Shown: piece after piece, positions 1 through 9,186 of the stretch
Layout: each line of letters begins with the position of its first letter
Position numbering within the stretch: the first letter of the stretch is position 1
Assembly: GCA_964463485.1 (NCBI GenBank)
Contig: CAYXDO010000142.1
Location: 1 to 30,406, forward strand
Reading direction: 5' to 3'
Source of the DNA: CAYXDO01 sp964463485
Lineage (GTDB): Bacteria; Myxococcota; Kuafuiibacteriia; Kuafuiibacteriales; Kuafuiibacteriaceae
DNA length: 30,406 nt
Made by a program: the position numbers and the translations under genes
The notes under the pieces: generated by a model
Told to the model about the DNA's origin: nothing
The model's database searches: none
Seen by the model: the letters and a program-made list of their open reading frames with translations, nothing else

Positions 1-300
1 CGCAGACGCAGACGCAGACGATCTGACGCAGACGCTGACGCAGACGCAGACGATCCGACGCAGAATCCGACGCAGACGCAGACGATCTGACGCAGACGCA
101 GACGATCCGACGCAGACGCAGACGATCTGACGCAGACGCAGACGCAGACGCAGACGATCCGACGCAGACGATCCGACGCAGACGCAGACGATCTGACGCA
201 GACGCAGCGATCTGACGCAGACGCAGGCGATCCGACGCAGATGCTCCGGCGCAGACGTTCGACGTAGACGCGGACGATCAGCGCGAGACGTCGACGGTCA
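1..300. repeat. Degenerate simple-sequence array (CGCAGA / CGATCYGA units)
   Basis: The first 300 bases are an irregular array of the hexamer CGCAGA, usually one to four copies, punctuated by octamers of the form CGATCTGA or CGATCCGA. It decays into degenerate copies from about 235 onward and ends in GATCC repeats near 303-318. Stop codons occur in the repeat units and no gene-like reading frame is convincing. It lies just downstream of the histidine kinase stop codon and runs off the left edge, so its full length is unknown. A similar CAGAC/TCCGA-rich array occurs at 18086-18290. Confidence 0.9.
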
Positions 301-333
301 GACGATCCGATCCGATCCGCCGGTCAGAATTGG

Positions 334-3300
334 TCAGGTTGGCTCGGGGGGCCATGAGCGGGGCCCTTCCAGCGCCTCTCGGATTGTCTCCATCAGCGCT
401 CCAAAGTCGTACGGTTTGGGTAGGAATCGCCGGCCCAGCACGTCGCGGTGTCCGATCGCGTCGTCTGTGTATCCGGACGTGAAGATCAGCCTCGCTTTGG
501 GGCACAGCGGTCCGATCAGGTTCGCGAGCTCCCGGCCGCTCATGTTCGGCATGACTACGTCCGTGATGACCAGATCGATGGACGCTCCACGAGTCTGGCA
601 AATTTCGAGGGCGATCGGCCCGTTCGCCGCTTCGATGACTTCGAAACCTTCTGCCACCAGAAGTCGGCGCGTGACCCTTCTTAGGGCGTTCTCGTCTTCG
701 ACCAAGAGAATGGTCTCGTGCCCGCCATGCGCGTGAGCGACCGCGATGTGGTCCGGCTCGATCGTCTCGGTCCCTCCCGAGTGCGCGGGGAGGTAGACGC
801 GAAAGGCCGCGCCTTTTCCGAGCTCACTCTCCACGGAGATCGCGCCTTTGGTCTGCGCGACGATTCCGTAGACGGTCGAGAGTCCGAGCCCGGTCCCTTT
901 GCCGGGACCCTTCGTCGTGAAGAAGGGCTCGAAGATGCGCGATTTGGTGACGGCGTCCATGCCGATGCCAGTGTCCGAAACACAGAGCTGCGCGTACTCA
1001 CCAGCGGCCAGGCCAAGGACGGCGGCCGGATCGGCGTCGAGAGTGACCTGCTGGGTCGTGATCGTCAGCCTGCCTCCGTCGGGCATGGCGTCTCGCGCGT
1101 TGACCGCGAGGTTCATCAATACCTGCTCGATTTGACCTTGATCGGCCAACACCATCGGGAGCTCGAGCTGGGGCTCGAACACCAGCTCGAGGTCCTCCCC
1201 GATCAGCCGCCTTAGCATGTTCGCCACGCCCGCCACGAGGTCATTGAGCTGCAAGGGCTCGAGCGTCAACACTTGCTTCCTGCTGAACGCGAGGAGCTGC
1301 CGAGTGAGTCCTTCGGCGCGCTTTCCCGCGCGTACGATCTCTTCCAGGTCCGCCTTCAGGGTCCCTTCGGGTGGGAGACCGCGCATGGCCAGCGTGCCGT
1401 ACGCGAGAATTACACTCAGGATGTTGTTGAAGTCATGCGCGATGCCGCCGGCGAGGCGCCCGACCGCTTCCATCTTCTGCGCGGCCCGCAGCTGCTGCTC
1501 GGTCTCTCGCTGGTGAGTCAGATCTTCGATGATCCCGATCCAGCCCGAGACGAGCTGCCCCGCCTTCATGGGTTGCTTCGACGCGCGCACGAGGCGCGAC
1601 CTGCCCTTGGCGTCGATCAGTCGAGCCTCGGCGCCCACGAGCTCCAGGGTGTCGTCGGCTCCCGTCGGCTGGAGCAGCGCGTCGATCTTCTTACCGAGGA
1701 GATCCTCCGGTCGAAAGCCGAGCCTGGCTACGGCTGGGTTGACGAAGTCGATGACTCCGTCCGAGCTCGCCGAGTAGACGATCAACTGGAGGTTGTCGAC
1801 GAGCGATCGGTAACGGGCCTCGCTCGCCCGGAGCTCCGCCTCGACGCGTTTGGTGACCGTCACGTCGCGGCTAGTCGCGACGATGGAAGTGGGACGCCTC
1901 TCCTCTCCTTCGCCCTCGAAGTGTACGCGAGCGTCCACTGCGACCCACCGCCACTCCCCGCGCGCATCGACTCGGAACGTCAACGCGACTCTCCCGGAGC
2001 TCGAGTCGAGCGGGCCGACGGGAGCCTTCATCACCGTAGGCAAGTCGTCCGGATGGACTCGAGTCAGAAAGTCCTCTAAGTGAATGGTCTCCGAGTCCAC
2101 GCCGAGGTGAGCTCGGGCTCGCCGGTCGAGGGTCATGAGCTGAGTTCGAGCGTCGTGCAGCGTCGTGCCGAGCTCCGCCGCCTCGAGCGCGTGGCGATAG
2201 CGCGCTTCGGCCTCCAAAAGGGCCGCCGCCACCTGGCGGCGCGCGGTGATGTCTTGTTTGACCGCTACGAAGTGAGTCACCCTGCCGTCGGGTCCACGGA
2301 TGGGTGTGATCGTCATGTCCTCGTCGTACTGAGTCCCGTCCTTTCGACGATTCACGAGCTCGCCCCGCCAGACGCGGCCCTCCGAGACGGTACGCCAGAG
2401 CTCCTCGTAGAACTCGGCGCCGTGACGACCCGATTTGAGCACCCGCGGAGTTCGGCCGACGGCCTCTTCGAAGGCATAGCCGGTGAGTCGGGTGAACGCA
2501 TCATTCACCCACTGGATCTGGCCGGCCCGGTCGGTGATCACCACGCCGTTGGCGGCGGCCTCGAGCGCGGCGGTGAGGAGCAGCCGAGTCTCTTCGGCCC
2601 TCCGCCGCTCCGAGATGTCCTCGATGGTGACGAGGGATCTGCGCTGATGGAGCTCGGTCTCCGGGAGCAACGCAAGGTTCAAACTGACCCACACCTTTTT
2701 GTGTTCAGAACGGACAAGTCGGAGCTCGAGGGAACACTGCCGATCTCCTCTCGCGAGCGATTCACCCACCGCTCGGCGGTAGTCCTCCAAGAAGGCGGAA
2801 TCGATCAGGGAGGTGAAGGAGCGCTCAGTCAAGTTGGAGCTAGAGCGCCCGACGATCGCACACAGTCGCTCGTTCACGCTGATGACTCGTCCCTCTTGAT
2901 CGAGCTCGGCGATTCCGATGGGCGCGAGCTCGAACATCGCGCGCAGTCGGGTCTCGTTCTCGCGCAGCGCGGACTCGGATTGAACACGGTCGGTGATTTC
3001 GCGAACCACCGCAGTGAAGCCGACGATCTCTTCAGAGGCGTTTCTTCGTGCCGAGACTCTCGCGCTCCACCAGGTGCGTGTGTTGCCCTCGAGCAAGGAG
3101 TAGTCGAACTGCGCGGACTGGCCACTCCATCGGACCCTTGCCAACGCCCCTTCGAGGAGCGTCGCGACGTCGGGCGGAAGGACCTCGGCGAAGTGTTTGC
3201 CCAGGAAGACTTGAGGAGGGATGTACAGGGCCCTTCGAGGAGCGATGTAGTCGACGAAGCGGCCCTCGGCATCCAACGAGAAGACGAGGTCGTCGATGGA

Positions 3301-4140
3301 CGCGAGCAACGATTCCAGCTTGGCGCGACTCTCGACCAACTCCTGCTCGACCCGCTTCCTCTCGGTGAGCGACTCGCTGAAGAGAATCAACCCTCCGGTC
3401 TCTCCGTTGTCCGCCTGCCACGGAGAAACTCGCCACCTTACCCAGTCCAGGGTGCCGTCCGCTCGCGAAAAGAGGTCCTCCTCCGCGGACTCGGTGACAC
3501 CGGCGAGGCACCGGCGATGAATGTCACGCCATCGCGGCGTGGTGTCCGGAAAGACATCGTAGTGGCTTCGGCCCGCCAAGCCCTCGGAGCTGGCCTCGGA
3601 GGTCGGATTCCCGTGGTCTCGAATACGAAAGTCTCGAATGAATCGTCGACTCACCGCGAGGTATCTCATCTCCCGGTCCAGCATCGCGATGGCCGCAGGC
3701 GTGTGCTCCACGAACAGTCGCAGGGTTGCTTCGCGCTCGCGAAGGCGAGACTCGAGCAACTTTGCTTCCGTGATGACATCGAAGACCGCGACGAAGTGAT
3801 CTTTCTTTGGGCTGTACGCCGAAATGGAAAACCACATGTCGAGGGAGGCCACGAAGACCTCGAAACGTTCGGGCTCGCCGGTCTGGGAGACCCGACCGTA
3901 CCGCGCCAGGAGCTCCGGGTCCGACTCTGGGAGCCCCGGGATGACTTCGGAGACTCTCTTTCCACTCACATCGCGCAGCCCAGTGAGTTTCTCGAAGGCC
4001 GAGTTGACGTACAGATATTCGAAGTCCACCGGCTCCCCGCCGTCGTAAAGCATGCGACAGAGGGCCACACCGTTCAGCGTGTGTTCCAGGATGAGGGTCC
4101 GCGCGAGCTCGTCGGCCACGGAAGGAGGCTCAACGTCCAT
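334..4140 (-). CDS. Multi-PAS hybrid histidine kinase with receiver domain
   Basis: This is a predicted sensor histidine kinase of 1268 residues. About seven consecutive PAS/PAC modules fill residues 1-880, each ending in the usual D(I/V)TxR-type linker. A HisKA domain follows with the H-box AGGIAHDFNNIL (phospho-acceptor His near 902). The HATPase_c domain (about 986-1120) has an N-box (NLAVNARDAM) and G-boxes (DTGIGM, GKGTGLGLS). A C-terminal receiver domain has the acceptor Asp in LVITDVVMP (near 1194) and the conserved Lys in FLPKPYD. No membrane segment or signal peptide is seen, so it should sense a cytosolic signal, possibly through a PAS-bound cofactor. No DNA-binding output is attached, so the partner is unknown. 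The ATG at 4140 is preferred; a GTG at 4236 would add 32 residues that do not resemble a PAS domain. It is transcribed divergently from the Ser/Thr kinase at 4318. Confidence 0.93.
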   Translation of the reverse strand: MDVEPPSVADELARTLILEHTLNGVALCRMLYDGGEPVDFEYLYVNSAFEKLTGLRDVSGKRVSEVIPGLPESDPELLARYGRVSQTGEPERFEVFVASLDMWFSISAYSPKKDHFVAVFDVITEAKLLESRLREREATLRLFVEHTPAAIAMLDREMRYLAVSRRFIRDFRIRDHGNPTSEASSEGLAGRSHYDVFPDTTPRWRDIHRRCLAGVTESAEEDLFSRADGTLDWVRWRVSPWQADNGETGGLILFSESLTERKRVEQELVESRAKLESLLASIDDLVFSLDAEGRFVDYIAPRRALYIPPQVFLGKHFAEVLPPDVATLLEGALARVRWSGQSAQFDYSLLEGNTRTWWSARVSARRNASEEIVGFTAVVREITDRVQSESALRENETRLRAMFELAPIGIAELDQEGRVISVNERLCAIVGRSSSNLTERSFTSLIDSAFLEDYRRAVGESLARGDRQCSLELRLVRSEHKKVWVSLNLALLPETELHQRRSLVTIEDISERRRAEETRLLLTAALEAAANGVVITDRAGQIQWVNDAFTRLTGYAFEEAVGRTPRVLKSGRHGAEFYEELWRTVSEGRVWRGELVNRRKDGTQYDEDMTITPIRGPDGRVTHFVAVKQDITARRQVAAALLEAEARYRHALEAAELGTTLHDARTQLMTLDRRARAHLGVDSETIHLEDFLTRVHPDDLPTVMKAPVGPLDSSSGRVALTFRVDARGEWRWVAVDARVHFEGEGEERRPTSIVATSRDVTVTKRVEAELRASEARYRSLVDNLQLIVYSASSDGVIDFVNPAVARLGFRPEDLLGKKIDALLQPTGADDTLELVGAEARLIDAKGRSRLVRASKQPMKAGQLVSGWIGIIEDLTHQRETEQQLRAAQKMEAVGRLAGGIAHDFNNILSVILAYGTLAMRGLPPEGTLKADLEEIVRAGKRAEGLTRQLLAFSRKQVLTLEPLQLNDLVAGVANMLRRLIGEDLELVFEPQLELPMVLADQGQIEQVLMNLAVNARDAMPDGGRLTITTQQVTLDADPAAVLGLAAGEYAQLCVSDTGIGMDAVTKSRIFEPFFTTKGPGKGTGLGLSTVYGIVAQTKGAISVESELGKGAAFRVYLPAHSGGTETIEPDHIAVAHAHGGHETILLVEDENALRRVTRRLLVAEGFEVIEAANGPIALEICQTRGASIDLVITDVVMPNMSGRELANLIGPLCPKARLIFTSGYTDDAIGHRDVLGRRFLPKPYDFGALMETIREALEGPRSWPPEPT

Positions 4141-4280
4141 TACGAATTTGCAACGCTCCGTCCCCGTTGGGCTTTCGGCAAGTAAAAAGTCGGCCGTTCG
4201 CCAGGTTCGGAGCTGTCCAGAATTGGCGCGGGTCACCCTACCGTGCGCCCTGCGCCCTACCGCCCGGCGCCCACCACCCG

Positions 4281-4286
4281 TATGCT
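4281..4286 (+). promoter_or_regulatory. Possible -10 element upstream of the Ser/Thr kinase
   Basis: TATGCT (overlapping TATGAA) lies 31 bases before the ATG at 4318, in an otherwise GC-rich divergent intergenic region. No convincing -35 hexamer is found at 16-18 bases upstream, so this is only a weak candidate. Confidence 0.25.
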
Positions 4287-4317
4287 ATGAATCCGCGACC
4301 GTGTAGGTTGGCACCCA

Positions 4318-6327
4318 ATGGCCGCCGATGAAGGACTGACTCTGGCCGGCCGGTACCGAATGGGACCGGTGATTGGTCGAGGTGGAATGGCGGTCGTCCA
4401 CAGGGCGCAGGACCTGCGTGTGGACGGCCCGGTGGCGGTGAAAGTGCTCTTGCCCCACCTCGTGCACGTTCCGGCCGTGGTGGCGCGATTCCGTCAGGAA
4501 GCCATCGCAGCGAAAGTGGTGGATCACCCGGCCGTCGTTCGCATCCGCGAGCTCATCGACACACCCGAGGGGCCCGCGTTGGTGATGGATTATTTCGAGG
4601 GACGGGAGCTCAAGTCGCTGATTCGTACCCAGGGTCCGCTCGCCGTCGCGGACGCCGTCAGGGTGGCTCGAATCGTCGCTCAGGCGCTCGACGCGGCGCA
4701 CCGCCACGGCGTGATCCATCGGGACGTGAAGCCTCAGAATATTTTGATGGGCGAAGACGGCTCGGTGAGGTTGATCGACTTCGGCATGGCGCGCCTCGGC
4801 ACCCTGGCCGGACTGACAACCCAGAGCCTCGTGCTTGCCACACCCGAGTATGCGCCGCCCGAGCTGTTCGGGCACGGCCCAGCGGATCCGCGGTCCGATT
4901 TGTACTCACTCGGCGCCACCCTCTACGAGGCGCTCACCGGGAAGTTACCTCACCGCGGCCGCAGCCCCATCGAGCTCCTGGAACGAAAAACCAGCACGCG
5001 GGTCTTGCTCCCGTCGTCCGAGCGAAGAGGTGTGCCCGAGTGGCTCGATCGCGTCGTCGCCATGGCGATGGCGGTAGCCCCCGAGGACCGGTACTCGTCC
5101 GCCGCCCAGATGAGTCGGGCGCTCGAGAGCGAAGGGCAAGGTCAGGCCATCTCGCGCGCCGAGTTGGTGAGTTGCCGAAGCTGCGAGGGACCGATTCACC
5201 CTTCGATCGAGATCTGTCCGTGGTGTCACCGCGAGACCTCCGAAGTGATTGAGCAGCGCCCGCGTGAGCGTCACGCCGTCATGGTGAGTCGTAAGTACAG
5301 GCCGACCTGGTTCGGGGGCGCGGGCATCGGAAACCCAGACTCGTTGACCTATGAACAAAAAGCGTCAGTGGTCGCGGTGACGGAAGGTGCGACTCGGCGC
5401 AAGGTCCGCGATGTCGGCAAGATCGACCGGAGACTCCGTCAGCCTCCCTTTGTCGTGCTCGACCACCTGGGTGTGAAGGAGGCCGAGAAGCTGAAGAGAA
5501 TGCTCGCTCAGCGCGGGGTGGAGGCGAGGATTCGCCGGCGGACGATGCTGACGCCGATCCTCGAGCTCGCGTTTCGGTTCGAGGGTGCTGCTTTCCTCCT
5601 CTTTGCGGCGTTCTTGGGTATGGCGTTGACCGCGACGTCGGTCGCCGCAGGCGCCACGACCTTCGCTGTCCTGAGTGTGCTCGGATATCTCCTCGAGTTT
5701 GGTCGGCTACGCCCGCTGATTCGGTTCGAGCCTAGAACCAGCCGGCAACTCACCGGCGATGCGACACCTGGTTGGCTCGAGGCGCCCCTTCGGGCGTTTT
5801 CGCGAGGTGTCCGGACGACGGCTCACCGCCGACAACTGATGCGGTCGTACTCGGCTGCGCTGCAGCTCGAGCAGTCGGTCGAGCGATTCACCGCTCTCTC
5901 GCCGACCCACGCAACGCTGCTGCGCGACCGAATCTCCGAGTGCCTCACCCGAGCCGGAGATCTCAGCCGAGCGATCGAGGAGATCGATACGCGCATGGAA
6001 GCAACTGACGAAGCCACGATCCTCGAGGAAATCTCACAGGCCGACGAGAAGCTCGCCAGACTCACCGGCACCGAGGCCAGTGAGGCGCTGATCGAGCTCA
6101 AAGTGAGAAAGCTCGAGCAACTCTCGACGAGGCGAGAGGCCGAGTCGCGCCGAGACGCGCTGTTCGCCGAGCTTCTCACGCTGGACGCGGCGCTGTACCA
6201 GCTCGAAGCAGAATTGGCTGGGACCGACGGCGTCGGAGGGATGCTCGAACGCGCCGTCGACGAGCTCGATGCAGAGATCAAGGGGATCGTGGCCGTGACC
6301 AAGATGACCACGTCGACGGGCGGGTGA
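4318..6327 (+). CDS. Membrane-anchored Ser/Thr protein kinase with zinc ribbon and coiled coil
   Basis: This is a 669-residue Hanks-type kinase. The kinase domain (about 12-270) has the glycine loop GRGGMAVVHRA, the ATP-binding Lys42 (VAVKVLL), the catalytic loop HRDVKPQN (134-141), DFG (154-156) and an APE-like APPE. The catalytic residues are intact. It is followed by a CxxC...CxxC zinc-ribbon-like motif (Cys286, 289, 300, 303), a small alpha/beta segment around 375-408 (PPFVVLDHLGVKEAEKL), a hydrophobic region of one or two membrane spans (about 423-460), and a long charged helical, probably coiled-coil, tail (about 510-660). The kinase should face the cytoplasm. The tail may bind partners, but its ligand is unknown. 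The Ca2+ ATPase lies downstream on the same strand, separated by a repeat. Kinase identity is secure; the role of the C-terminal half is not known. Confidence 0.93.
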   Translation: MAADEGLTLAGRYRMGPVIGRGGMAVVHRAQDLRVDGPVAVKVLLPHLVHVPAVVARFRQEAIAAKVVDHPAVVRIRELIDTPEGPALVMDYFEGRELKSLIRTQGPLAVADAVRVARIVAQALDAAHRHGVIHRDVKPQNILMGEDGSVRLIDFGMARLGTLAGLTTQSLVLATPEYAPPELFGHGPADPRSDLYSLGATLYEALTGKLPHRGRSPIELLERKTSTRVLLPSSERRGVPEWLDRVVAMAMAVAPEDRYSSAAQMSRALESEGQGQAISRAELVSCRSCEGPIHPSIEICPWCHRETSEVIEQRPRERHAVMVSRKYRPTWFGGAGIGNPDSLTYEQKASVVAVTEGATRRKVRDVGKIDRRLRQPPFVVLDHLGVKEAEKLKRMLAQRGVEARIRRRTMLTPILELAFRFEGAAFLLFAAFLGMALTATSVAAGATTFAVLSVLGYLLEFGRLRPLIRFEPRTSRQLTGDATPGWLEAPLRAFSRGVRTTAHRRQLMRSYSAALQLEQSVERFTALSPTHATLLRDRISECLTRAGDLSRAIEEIDTRMEATDEATILEEISQADEKLARLTGTEASEALIELKVRKLEQLSTRREAESRRDALFAELLTLDAALYQLEAELAGTDGVGGMLERAVDELDAEIKGIVAVTKMTTSTGG

Positions 6328-6335
6328 ATTTCGGT

Positions 6336-6379
6336 GGTCCGGATCCGGACCGCGACGGGGACCGGGACCGGGACCGGGC
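6336..6379. repeat. 16-bp palindrome plus GGGACC hexamer array
   Basis: Nine bases after the kinase stop codon is a perfect 16-bp palindrome, GGTCCGGATCCGGACC (6336-6351), followed by three to four GGGACC units to about 6379. The palindrome could fold as a hairpin, but no T-run follows, so a terminator role is uncertain. Similar GGTCCC/GGTCCGG units recur at 25423-25497. Confidence 0.8.
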
Positions 6380-6471
6380 GGACGCGGCCTTGAGTAGGTC
6401 GGTTGTCACCGGGACCAACCGGACGCCAACGATTCGCTTGCCCCGGTCTCGCGTCCGTGTGTCTTGGGAGT

Positions 6472-9111
6472 GTGCCCGCGGTCGACCCTACGCTCGGGCT
6501 GACGCCTGAGGGCGTGCTCGCGAGCCGTCTGCGACACGGTGAAAACCGGGTGACACGCCCTCCGGGCCGGACCGTCTTCGACATCCTGAAGCACGCGCTC
6601 GCTGAGCGAACGCTGATCGTCTTGATGGCTGCCGCTGTCTTGGCGCTCGGAGTCGAAGTGCTCCGCGGATACCTAGTGGCTGGGTACACGCCGCATCTCA
6701 TCGATGGGTTTGCGATTCTGCTGGCGGTCGCGATCGCGTCGTTCGTCACCACGATCAACGAGGCCCGGGCCGAGAAGAAATTCCGGTCACTCGAAGATCT
6801 CGAGCGAGACCATCCGGTGCGGGTCATCCGTGGAGGGATCCCTTCGAGTATTCCCTCGAGTGAGTTGGTCGTGGGAGACGTCGTCGTCCTCGATCTCGGG
6901 GATCGAGTTCCGGCCGATGGTGAGCTCACGGATGAACCGCAGCGGGCCTGCGTCGATGCAGCGGGGCTCTCGGTCGACCAGTCGACGCTCACGGGCGAGT
7001 CCGAGCCGGTGAGGAAGGGGCAGGGCGACTTGGCCCTCTTGGGTTCGACCGTGGTGACCGAAGGAAGCGGTCGGATGGTGGTGACGGCGGTTGGGGCGAA
7101 GACCGAGATGGGTCGGCAGATGGAGCGGCTGCTCGGAGCTACGCCGACTCGGACGCCGCTCGAGGATCGCCTCGCCGCCCTTGCCAATCGGATGGGCGCG
7201 TTCGGTGCCATCAGCGCTTTGCTCACCTTCCTCGCGCTCTTGGGCTCCTCGATCGCCCGAGACCAGTTGGAGCTCTCGCTGGACTTGTCGACTGGGTCGA
7301 AGGTCCTCGAGCTCGCGATCGTGGCGATCACAGTCTTGGTCGTCGCCGTGCCCGAAGGGTTGCCTCTGGCGGTGACCATCAGCCTCTCTTACAGCGTCGT
7401 GCGAATGGCGAAGGACCGCGCGCTCGTGAAGCGCCTTTCCGCGTGCGAGACGATGGGTGCAGCCACCGTCGTTTGCACCGACAAGACCGGGACACTCACC
7501 GAGAATCAGATGAGTATTACTCAGGTCTGGGTCCCACACCTCGGCGGCTTCGACGCTCGGGACGCGCAAGCCCTTCCCGCCGAGGTTCGAGCTCGAATCG
7601 CCGAGATCGCGCGCCTCGACTCGACGGTGTTGGTCTCCAAGGCGGGGCGTGACGTTCGCGCGCTCGGCAATCCCACCGAGGCTGCGCTCCTGGTGTTCTT
7701 GGAGAAGCTCGAAGTGGACGCGACCGACGCCGAGGTCGTGGGTCGTTTTGGCTTCACGTCCGAGCGCAAGCGCATGTCTACGCTGGCCAGCATCGGCGGG
7801 CAGCTCCAACTCTTGCTGAAGGGCGCGCCCGAGGTCGTGATGGATCGATGTGTGGGCGCCGAGTTGGCAGAGGCGACTCGGATCGCCGAGGCCATGGCAG
7901 CGCGCGGAGAGCGCACCCTCGCGCTCGCCAGACGCGTCGTCTCGGAAGACCTTCGGAACGCGGGGGCCGAGGAGCTGGAGCGAGACCTCGAGTTGGTCGC
8001 GGTCGTGGCGATCCGGGATCCGTTGCGGAGCGAGGTCCACAAAGCGATCGCCGACTGCAAGCGCGCTGGAGTGGAGGTGAAGGTCCTCACCGGCGATCAT
8101 CGGGCGATCGCAGAGTCGATCGCGCGCGACCTGTCCTTGGTCGAGGACGGTGATGAGATCCTCGAAGGCAGCGACCTGCGGGAGCTCGACGATGTCGCGT
8201 TCGACCAGCGACTCCCTCGCTTGCGGGTCGTGGCGCGATCGACTCCGACCGACAAGCTTCGGCTCGTGCAGCGTTTGGTGGCTCGCGGGGAAGTTGTCGC
8301 AGTCACCGGTGACGGGACGAACGACGCGGCGGCCCTCGACGCCGCCGATGTGGGTTTCGCGATGGGTATTCGCGGGACCGCGGTCGCACGGGATGCTGCT
8401 GACGTGATCTTGCTCGACGACGACTTCTCGACACTCGTGAAGGCCATCGCGTGGGGTCGCACGATCTTCGAGAACGTTCAGAAGTTTCTGCTGTTCCAAC
8501 TCACCGTGAACGTGGTGGCGGTCGGTACGGCTTTCTTGGCCGCGGTGCTGGGGTTCGGCGTTCCGCTCAATACCGTGCAGCTCCTCTGGGTCAATCTCAT
8601 CATGGACACCCTCGCCGCCTTGGCCCTCGCCACCGAGCCTCCCACGCAGAAGGCGCTCGATCGTCCGCCGCACGGGCGCGTCGAGCCCCTCCTGAGTCGA
8701 CCCATGATCGTCCAGATCGCCGCGACGGGTACGTTCATGATCAGCGTGCTCGTGGTGGCCATGGAGACGAGTCTCTTCATTCCGCCGGAGGCAACTCATG
8801 CGGAGAAGCTCACCTTCGTCTTCAACGCCTTCGTGCTCATGCAGCTCGCGAACGAGCTCAACGCCCGCTCGCCGCGTTTGGATCGCAGCGTCCTCGACGG
8901 ACTCGGTCGAAGCTGGGTGTTCGGAGTGGTCATTTTCGCGACCCTCGTGCTCCAGGTGATGATCGTGGAGTTTGGCGGAGTGGTCTTTCGCACGACGCCG
9001 CTGTCATGGAGTCTTTGGCTGCGCTCGTTTGGGTTGGGTGCCTCGGTGCTGGCCTTTGGATTCTGCCTGCGGTGGGCCGGTCGGGCCGCCGCGAAACGAG
9101 CGGTTCCGTGA
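6472..9111 (+). CDS. P-type Ca2+-transporting ATPase (type IIB-like)
   Basis: This is a predicted cation pump of about 879 residues. Visible motifs in order are the actuator-domain LTGES (near 174), the fourth-membrane-segment motif VPEGLPLAVTISL (PEGL near 294, typical of plasma-membrane-type Ca2+ ATPases), the phosphorylation motif DKTGTLT (Asp337), KGAPE in the nucleotide-binding domain, and the hinge GDGTNDAAAL (near 614). The C-terminal domain has several hydrophobic spans including VNLIMDTLAALALATEPP. It lacks the long regulatory tail of eukaryotic pumps. The expected function is ATP-driven export of Ca2+ from the cytoplasm across the inner membrane. The start is uncertain: the GTG at 6472 is chosen because homology-like sequence begins just after it. 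GTG 6457 and TTG 6403 are in-frame alternatives, and none has a strong ribosome-binding site. Confidence 0.93.
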   Translation: MPAVDPTLGLTPEGVLASRLRHGENRVTRPPGRTVFDILKHALAERTLIVLMAAAVLALGVEVLRGYLVAGYTPHLIDGFAILLAVAIASFVTTINEARAEKKFRSLEDLERDHPVRVIRGGIPSSIPSSELVVGDVVVLDLGDRVPADGELTDEPQRACVDAAGLSVDQSTLTGESEPVRKGQGDLALLGSTVVTEGSGRMVVTAVGAKTEMGRQMERLLGATPTRTPLEDRLAALANRMGAFGAISALLTFLALLGSSIARDQLELSLDLSTGSKVLELAIVAITVLVVAVPEGLPLAVTISLSYSVVRMAKDRALVKRLSACETMGAATVVCTDKTGTLTENQMSITQVWVPHLGGFDARDAQALPAEVRARIAEIARLDSTVLVSKAGRDVRALGNPTEAALLVFLEKLEVDATDAEVVGRFGFTSERKRMSTLASIGGQLQLLLKGAPEVVMDRCVGAELAEATRIAEAMAARGERTLALARRVVSEDLRNAGAEELERDLELVAVVAIRDPLRSEVHKAIADCKRAGVEVKVLTGDHRAIAESIARDLSLVEDGDEILEGSDLRELDDVAFDQRLPRLRVVARSTPTDKLRLVQRLVARGEVVAVTGDGTNDAAALDAADVGFAMGIRGTAVARDAADVILLDDDFSTLVKAIAWGRTIFENVQKFLLFQLTVNVVAVGTAFLAAVLGFGVPLNTVQLLWVNLIMDTLAALALATEPPTQKALDRPPHGRVEPLLSRPMIVQIAATGTFMISVLVVAMETSLFIPPEATHAEKLTFVFNAFVLMQLANELNARSPRLDRSVLDGLGRSWVFGVVIFATLVLQVMIVEFGGVVFRTTPLSWSLWLRSFGLGASVLAFGFCLRWAGRAAAKRAVP

Positions 9112-9186
9112 GCGCGCTGCGCTCCCGCCCGCCTGCGCTCCGTTTGCCAGTTTGTCGTCTCGTTCGCGCTCTGGCAGGATGGTCGA

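Noticed and set aside
2080..4185. A 701-codon open frame on the plus strand opposite the histidine kinase.
   Set aside because: The minus strand encodes a complete PAS/HisKA/HATPase/REC protein. The plus-strand translation has no recognisable motif and is a byproduct of high GC content.
6403..6471. Longer TTG start for the Ca2+ ATPase.
   Set aside because: The added 23 residues have no resemblance to ATPase N termini and the start has only a weak ribosome-binding site; kept as an alternative.
5823..8799. Long minus-strand open frames (518 and 670 codons) opposite the kinase and the Ca2+ ATPase.
   Set aside because: Translations are Ser/Arg- or His/Arg-rich low complexity, and the plus strand carries all diagnostic motifs.
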